Of a stretch of 9,472 nt of DNA, positions 5,533 to 9,472 are shown one piece after another. Origin of the DNA: Thiotrichales bacterium (lineage in GTDB: Bacteria; Pseudomonadota; Gammaproteobacteria; J044). Both the position numbers and the translations under genes were made by a program. The notes below the pieces were generated by a model, which was not told where the DNA came from, made no database searches, and saw nothing but the letters and a program-made list of their open reading frames with translations. The first letter of the stretch is position 1; each line of letters starts with the position of its first letter. The stretch is taken from positions 1 through 9,472 of the forward strand of contig JANTGN010000093.1 in assembly GCA_024762895.1 (NCBI GenBank), in the 5' to 3' direction.

Positions 5533-7032
5533 TCAGGCCAGACGTTTCCGCTCGTTAGAGGGCGGAATCATCATGGCTTCACGGTATTTAGCTACTGTCC
5601 TTCTGGCGACATTAATACCTCTTTCAACCAGAATGGACGCGATCTTACTATCGCTCAGGGGTTTGACCATATTTTCTTCTTCAACCATCTTTCTAATCAT
5701 GGCGCGGATGGCCGTGGCCGAACACTCGCCACCATCTGCGGTACTGACATGACTGGAAAAGAAGTATTTGAATTCCAGTACACCGCGAGGGGTATGCATA
5801 TACTTTTGTGTGGTGACACGCGAGATGGTGGATTCATGCATTTCCAGTTGTTCGGCGATGTCTCGAAGAATCAGGGGTTTCATAGCCTCATCGCCATACT
5901 CAAGATAAGGGCGCTGATGTTCGACGATCGCAGAGGCAACGCGCAACAGGGTCTCGTTACGGCTTTGCAGACTTTTTATAAACCACCTGGCCTCCTGAAG
6001 GTTGTTTCGTAAATAGGTGTTATCCGGACTCTGGTCAGCTCGGCGTATATAGCCCGCATACAGGGCGTTGACCTGTAGTCGTGGGGCTACCTCTGGATTG
6101 AGTTCAACCATCCATTTCCCATTTTTCTTACGAACAAAAACATCCGGTATAACGTATTCTACTGTCCGGCTACTGACCAGTGTTCCGGGTCGTGGGTTAA
6201 GCGATTGAATCAGGGAAACCACTTCCTTGAGTTCAGGTTCTTTGATGCGTAGTCGACGCATTAACTGCTTATAGTCATGACTGCCTAATAAATCCAGGTG
6301 CTCCCTGACCAGAACTCGGGCGGACTCCAGTCCCGGGGTGTCCTCGTTCAATTGGTTTAATTGGATTGCCAGGCACTCGGATAGATCGCGTGCCCCACAG
6401 CCTATAGGGTCCAGATGCTGGATCAGGTGCAGTACGGCCTCGATTTCATCGAGTTCAATTTCCTGCTCTTTGCTGGTGAGATTCTGTTGCAGGCTCTCCA
6501 GGTCTTCCTTCAGGTAGCCATCTTCATCAATCGCATCGATCAATGTCGTGGCCAGTGCACGATCGGTTTCACTCAGGGTCGTCAGGTTGAGTTGCCAAAG
6601 CAGGTGTTCCTGCAGGCTTTCTGATCCGGAGGTCTGGTTTTCGTAGAAGTCCCTGGCATCATCATCGGCCGCACGAGAGCTCATGGGGCTGGATACAGGG
6701 GTGTCGTAGATGGCATCCCACTCTGTATCTACGGGGAGCTCGTCCGGAATCTCTTCGGTGTTTCCCGAGCTATCCCGATCCGGGGCCTCCCCTGTATTAC
6801 TGCTATCCTGAAGATTCTCCGTAGCCTCAGCCGCCGTTTCTGTCTCGGAGCTACCATCAGCCGGTGACTCCTGGTCTTCGGCAATCTCGAGCATGGGGTT
6901 TTCTTCGAGGGCCTCCTGGATCTGTTGTTGTAATTCCAGGGTAGATAACTGCAACAGCTTAATGGCCTGTTGGAGTTGTGGGGTCATCGTGAGGCTCTGA
7001 CCCATTTTGAGCTGTATGGACTGTTTCAGCAT
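5533..7032 (-). CDS. rpoN: RNA polymerase sigma-54 factor
   Basis: This is the alternative sigma factor that directs RNA polymerase to -24/-12 promoters and needs AAA+ activators. Its 499 residues compare with 477 in E. coli. Region I is glutamine- and leucine-rich: LKMGQSLTMTPQLQQAIKLL through ALEENPMLE, residues 8-49. Region II, about 50-132, is strongly acidic and accounts for the extra length. The core-binding domain covers about 135-260. The helix-turn-helix lies near 387-406 (LILRDIAEQLEMHESTISRV), followed by TPRGVLEFKYFFS. The RpoN box ARRTVAKYRE is at 476-485. The start at 7032 matches the family, but the ribosome site is poor. A 40-codon frame ends across this start. It follows lptB after a 170-nt gap that probably holds its promoter. 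Confidence 0.97.
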   Translation of the reverse strand: MLKQSIQLKMGQSLTMTPQLQQAIKLLQLSTLELQQQIQEALEENPMLEIAEDQESPADGSSETETAAEATENLQDSSNTGEAPDRDSSGNTEEIPDELPVDTEWDAIYDTPVSSPMSSRAADDDARDFYENQTSGSESLQEHLLWQLNLTTLSETDRALATTLIDAIDEDGYLKEDLESLQQNLTSKEQEIELDEIEAVLHLIQHLDPIGCGARDLSECLAIQLNQLNEDTPGLESARVLVREHLDLLGSHDYKQLMRRLRIKEPELKEVVSLIQSLNPRPGTLVSSRTVEYVIPDVFVRKKNGKWMVELNPEVAPRLQVNALYAGYIRRADQSPDNTYLRNNLQEARWFIKSLQSRNETLLRVASAIVEHQRPYLEYGDEAMKPLILRDIAEQLEMHESTISRVTTQKYMHTPRGVLEFKYFFSSHVSTADGGECSATAIRAMIRKMVEEENMVKPLSDSKIASILVERGINVARRTVAKYREAMMIPPSNERKRLA

Positions 7033-7134
7033 GGCTCAGGCCCGTTAGCGTAAATAGTCATCCAACAGCAATGCCCTGAGCGGTTTCTGCTCTCCAATAG
7101 GTGCTTCAACGTAGGTAGATGTAATTGTCTGTAG

Positions 7135-7140
7135 TTTATA
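7135..7140 (-). promoter_or_regulatory. Candidate -10 box upstream of rpoN (second)
   Basis: The minus strand reads TATAAA about 100 bases before the rpoN ATG, in the AT-rich part of the lptB-rpoN gap. No recognisable -35 hexamer sits at 16-18 bases, so this is a weak call and an alternative to the TATAAT at 7158-7163. Confidence 0.22.
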
Positions 7141-7151
7141 AGAGCCATGCA

Positions 7152-7165
7152 CCTATAATTATAGG
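7152..7165. repeat. 14-bp perfect palindrome containing TATAAT in the lptB-rpoN gap
   Basis: CCTATAATTATAGG is a perfect palindrome centred between 7158 and 7159, so it presents TATAAT on both strands. It lies 37 nt after the lptB stop and about 120 nt before rpoN. It could be an operator overlapping a -10 box, or a bare -10 with chance symmetry. A second small inverted repeat (CTTCT-AA-AGAAG, 7171-7182) lies beside it. No U-run follows either, so they do not form an obvious terminator. Confidence 0.5.
7158..7163 (-). promoter_or_regulatory. Candidate rpoN promoter -10 box
   Basis: The minus strand reads TATAAT, a perfect -10 consensus, inside the palindrome. The region 16-18 bases upstream (ATGCCT) is not a good -35, so an activator or other contact would be needed if it is used. 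It is the best sigma-70-like hexamer in the largest intergenic gap of the window, directly ahead of rpoN. Confidence 0.38.
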
Positions 7166-7202
7166 GGAGTCTTCTAAAGAAGGCATCATTAGAATTTCAT
7201 TA

Positions 7203-7928
7203 TTAAAGGCTGAAGTCCTTGCCAAGATAGACTTCTCGAACTTTTTCGTCGGCCAGGACCTGTTCCGGGGAGCCCTGTGCCAGGACCTGGCCTTCACCAA
7301 GTATATAGGCCCGCTTGCAGATACCCAGGGTTTCGCGCACATTGTGGTCAGTGATCAGAACCCCGATATCCTTGTCGGTCAGATGCGTGATGATACGCTG
7401 GATATCGAGTACGGAGATGGGGTCTACCCCGGCAAAGGGTTCATCCAGCAGGATAAAGTCCGGTTCTGTCGCCAGTGCCCGTGCGATCTCAACACGTCTG
7501 CGCTCACCCCCTGAGAGGCTGATACCGAGATTGTCACGAATATGGCCAATCTGGAACTCATCGAGCAGGTTCTCCAGACGTTCGAGGCGCTCATCCTTGG
7601 AGAGTTCCTTACGAAGTTCCAGTACCGACATGATGTTGTTGGCGACGCTCAGTTTGCGAAATACAGATGCCTCCTGCGGCAGATAACCAACCCCCATGCG
7701 CGCGCGGGCATGCATGGGAAAAGAGGTTATATTCTGATTATTAAGGAATATTTCTCCTTCGTCGACAGGAATCAGGCCGACGATCATATAAAAACAGGTG
7801 GTCTTGCCCGCACCATTTGGCCCGAGCAGGCCGACCACCTCGCCGCTATTGACCGAGATCGATACACCATTAAGTACGGTGCGTTTACGGTACCGCTTGA
7901 TGAGCTGATTAGCGGTTAGTTGACTCAT
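7203..7928 (-). CDS. lptB: LPS export ABC transporter ATP-binding protein LptB
   Basis: This is the cytoplasmic ATPase subunit of the LptB2FG complex that extracts lipopolysaccharide from the inner membrane and pushes it along the LptC-LptA bridge. At 241 residues it equals the E. coli length. Walker A GPNGAGKTT is at 36-44 (Lys42). The Q-loop YLPQEASVF has Gln85, and the ABC signature LSGGERRRVEIARAL is at 138-152. Walker B FILLDEP with catalytic Glu163 is at 158-164, and the switch histidine is His195 in LITDHNVRET. All catalytic elements are intact. The ATG overlaps the lptA stop by 4 nt (ATGA), with AGGA about ten bases upstream inside lptA. It is the last gene of the kdsC-lptC-lptA-lptB block; the 170-nt gap after it separates the envelope genes from rpoN. 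Confidence 0.97.
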   Translation of the reverse strand: MSQLTANQLIKRYRKRTVLNGVSISVNSGEVVGLLGPNGAGKTTCFYMIVGLIPVDEGEIFLNNQNITSFPMHARARMGVGYLPQEASVFRKLSVANNIMSVLELRKELSKDERLERLENLLDEFQIGHIRDNLGISLSGGERRRVEIARALATEPDFILLDEPFAGVDPISVLDIQRIITHLTDKDIGVLITDHNVRETLGICKRAYILGEGQVLAQGSPEQVLADEKVREVYLGKDFSL

Positions 7929-8422
7929 TCTGGAGATTCCTGGAAGGTGTCGGGCTGGATCGTGATCTTGACGCGCCCCCCGTCAGATTTCCCTTTGGCA
8001 TCAATAACCTGAGAGTCCAGCCTGTAAACAATTTTGTCGCTTCGTATATGGTTTTTGTCCTGCCAGACCTCGGCATTTTCTGTCAGTACCAGTCGTTCAT
8101 CCTTGACACGATATTCCATCCGGTTGGCCCTGGCCTTGACGACCTTGCCGTCATCCAGTTTCTGCTGAAAGGTTGCGGGTTTTCCTATGGCGACGGCGCG
8201 GGTAAAACGGCGGTCCTCACTATAAATCTGAACCTGGTCTGCGGTGACCACGATGCTACCCTGTGTAAAGCGGGCCTTGCCGGTGTAGACCATAGTGCCT
8301 TTCTTATCATCGATGATGACCTGATCGGCCTCAATATTCAGGGGTTTGTCACGGTCACTGGTGAGTCCCAGTGCAAGGGCGGGTAGCAGAAAAATCAGAA
8401 ACCCTGTCAGTCTAGTATTCAT
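7925..8422 (-). CDS. lptA: LPS transport periplasmic protein LptA
   Basis: This periplasmic protein of the OstA-like beta-jellyroll family forms the bridge that carries lipopolysaccharide from LptC to the outer-membrane LptD. It has 165 residues; E. coli LptA has 185. A signal peptide covers about 1-17 (RLTGFLIFLLPALA), with cleavage after the A-L-A site the likeliest choice. The mature protein starts with the family segment KPLNIEADQVIIDDKKGTMVYTG and continues with repeating strand motifs such as GSIVVTADQVQIY, KARANRMEY and NHIRSDKIVY. The ATG at 8422 has AAGAGGGG just upstream. It overlaps lptC by 11 nt and lptB by 4 nt, so the three are surely co-transcribed. The protein is slightly short at the C terminus compared with enteric LptA, within normal variation. 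Confidence 0.95.
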   Translation of the reverse strand: MNTRLTGFLIFLLPALALGLTSDRDKPLNIEADQVIIDDKKGTMVYTGKARFTQGSIVVTADQVQIYSEDRRFTRAVAIGKPATFQQKLDDGKVVKARANRMEYRVKDERLVLTENAEVWQDKNHIRSDKIVYRLDSQVIDAKGKSDGGRVKITIQPDTFQESPE

Positions 8423-8972
8423 AAACCCCTCTTACTTTGTTATGCAGTTCCAGTGTACCCGCCGGCAGGTCGACGGTCATGCCTTCCCCATCCACCTGGT
8501 ATTTTTTCCCTTCGGCATGGACGTGGGCGTCCGTATGTCCACGCCTGGTCTTGGGCCACAGGGTCATATCCCGGGTCACTGCGTGAATGGAGTCGTTATC
8601 CCCAAAGGCCTCACGATCGAGCTGAACTTGTCCCAGCAGATAGACCTCATCACCATCCGGCCTACCCTCGGCGCGGTCGGAACGTAATTGAATCGGAGGG
8701 CCTTTTTCCTGGTGAATGATGAACAGGGGTTCTTCCAGGGTTATTTTTTTGGAATTTTGCCAATGGCCCATCTGTTTACCCGAACCCTGGTACTGGAGTC
8801 GCCCTGACTCGTCGGTCACGTTGATTTGATAAGACTCCAGGAAAAAATCCTGCACATCCTCCAGTTCATCCAGGGGTTTTTGCTCAAGGTCTCTGGCCAG
8901 ATCGTGCATCCAGAGACTGAAGATGACTACGACAAGGATCACTCCTGCAAGGGATGTAATTCGAATGATCAC
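8412..8972 (-). CDS. lptC: LPS export system protein LptC
   Basis: This bitopic inner-membrane protein of 186 residues (E. coli 191) takes lipopolysaccharide from LptB2FG and passes it to LptA. One N-terminal membrane helix covers about residues 5-21 (ITSLAGVILVVVIFSLW). The rest is a periplasmic OstA-like jellyroll, recognised by LESYQINVTDESGRLQYQGSGKQM and later strand repeats such as IQLRSDRAEGRPDGDEVYLLG and MTVDLPAGTLELHNKVRGVYEY. Sequence conservation in this family is low, so the call rests on topology, length and position between kdsC and lptA as well as these motifs. The start is GTG at 8972, sharing its first G with the kdsC stop (TAGTG). No clear Shine-Dalgarno is present, so translation probably depends on reinitiation after kdsC. 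Confidence 0.92.
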   Translation of the reverse strand: MIIRITSLAGVILVVVIFSLWMHDLARDLEQKPLDELEDVQDFFLESYQINVTDESGRLQYQGSGKQMGHWQNSKKITLEEPLFIIHQEKGPPIQLRSDRAEGRPDGDEVYLLGQVQLDREAFGDNDSIHAVTRDMTLWPKTRRGHTDAHVHAEGKKYQVDGEGMTVDLPAGTLELHNKVRGVYEY

Positions 8973-9472
8973 TATAGGTAGCTATTGAGGTGGACTTCGA
9001 GGGTGCCTTTTGCCTCCATGATCAGTTCGCAGACTTCACGCGCTGCACCATGGCCCCCGGGGCGACTGGTAATCCAGTGAGCATGTCGCTTGGTCCAGTC
9101 GTGGGCGTCTGCTACGGCGATCGCAAGACCCACCTGAGTCATCACAGGGAGGTCAACGACGTCATCGCCAACATAGGCAATCTCTTCGGGCTTGAGTCCG
9201 GTATTCTGGAGCAGGGATTCAAAGGCAGGTAATTTTGCACGATGCCCCTGCATTACGCGTTCCACGCCCAGGTCGCGCATGCGCAGGTTGACCACATTGG
9301 ACGTGCGGCCTGTGATGATGGCAATCTCAACACCACTGTCCTGGAGCATGCGCATGCCGTGCCCATCTTTAGAATTAAAGGCCTTGTATTCCTGACCATC
9401 ATCACCCAGAAACAGGGTGCTGTCCGTGAGGACGCCATCGACGTCGAATATAACTAGTTGAATTTGCTTCGC
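8972..9472 (-). CDS. kdsC: 3-deoxy-D-manno-octulosonate 8-phosphate phosphatase KdsC (5' end cut by window edge)
   Basis: This cytosolic HAD-superfamily phosphatase releases phosphate from KDO 8-phosphate in KDO synthesis for lipopolysaccharide. The frame is open to the window edge, giving 166 residues plus the stop; the family is about 170-190, so only the extreme N terminus is missing. The nucleophile/acid pair lies in QLVIFDVDGVLTD (residues 10 and 12 of the visible part). Motif II is IAIITGRTS, and the motif III lysine is in GHRAKLPAF. Motif IV is YVGDDVVDLPVM. The lack of a large cap domain is typical of the small tetrameric KdsC type. Its stop shares one base with the lptC GTG. The kdsC-lptC-lptA-lptB order is standard, and a kdsD gene would be expected just beyond the window. 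Confidence 0.95.
   Translation of the reverse strand, partial: AKQIQLVIFDVDGVLTDSTLFLGDDGQEYKAFNSKDGHGMRMLQDSGVEIAIITGRTSNVVNLRMRDLGVERVMQGHRAKLPAFESLLQNTGLKPEEIAYVGDDVVDLPVMTQVGLAIAVADAHDWTKRHAHWITSRPGGHGAAREVCELIMEAKGTLEVHLNSYL

Noticed and set aside
5127..5558. Plus-strand open frame of 143 codons opposite hpf
   Set aside because: Its hydrophobic look is what an antisense reading of a charged, helical protein gives. It covers the real hpf gene and has no recognisable domain.
7033..7202. Sigma-54 (-24/-12) site for autoregulation of rpoN
   Set aside because: I found no GG-N10-GC arrangement with good flanking bases in the gap.
7166..7202. Intrinsic terminator after lptB
   Set aside because: The small CTTCT/AGAAG stem has a two-base loop and no U-run, so it does not fit a Rho-independent terminator.
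7125..7919. Three plus-strand frames opposite lptB (129, 123 and 125 codons)
   Set aside because: All are antisense shadows of a highly conserved ABC ATPase with complete motifs, and none resembles a known protein.
1..9472. A wholly new defence, mobile or biosynthetic system
   Set aside because: All substantial frames are accounted for by well-known conserved families in a familiar order. I saw no transposase, integrase, CRISPR-like repeat, tRNA, or sudden change in base or codon use.

Overview
The window is a compact chromosomal block in which every supported gene lies on the minus strand, so the genes read from high to low coordinates. The gene order kdsC-lptC-lptA-lptB-rpoN-hpf-ptsN-(hprK)-rapZ is the conserved rpoN neighbourhood of proteobacteria. 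The HPr kinase, the mannose-type EIIA and the HPr inserted around rapZ, with mgtE downstream, point to a gammaproteobacterium outside the enterics. I cannot name a genus from sequence alone.

Layout in transcription order. (1) 9472-7203: envelope genes. These are the 3' part of kdsC (KDO 8-phosphate phosphatase) and lptC, lptA, lptB, which make the lipopolysaccharide transport bridge and its ATPase. Each junction overlaps by 1-11 nt. (2) 7202-7033: a 170-nt gap with a 14-bp perfect palindrome and candidate -10 boxes, probably the rpoN promoter region. (3) 7032-4679: rpoN (sigma-54), hpf (short ribosome hibernation factor) and ptsN (EIIA-Ntr). (4) 4618-2133: hprK, rapZ, a mannose-family EIIA and HPr, tightly packed and mostly overlapping. 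(5) 2132-1986: a 147-nt gap with a weak hairpin and a candidate extended -10 promoter. (6) 1985-627: mgtE, a CBS-gated magnesium channel. (7) 557-1: the 5' part of a glutathione S-transferase family gene that runs off the window.

The genes link LPS precursor synthesis and export, sigma-54 transcription, ribosome hibernation and a regulatory phosphotransfer chain. That chain has an HPr with both the His15 and Ser46 phosphosites, a kinase/phosphorylase for Ser46, and two EIIA acceptors. It has no sugar permease (EIIB/EIIC) and no enzyme I in the window, so it looks like a regulatory, non-transporting PTS whose phosphate input is encoded elsewhere.

I see no mobile element, CRISPR array, tRNA, rRNA or wholly novel system. 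The points most worth a second look are the missing enzyme I gene, a RapZ that lacks the C-terminal basic residues used by E. coli RapZ for RNA binding, and the palindrome and small upstream ORF in front of rpoN.
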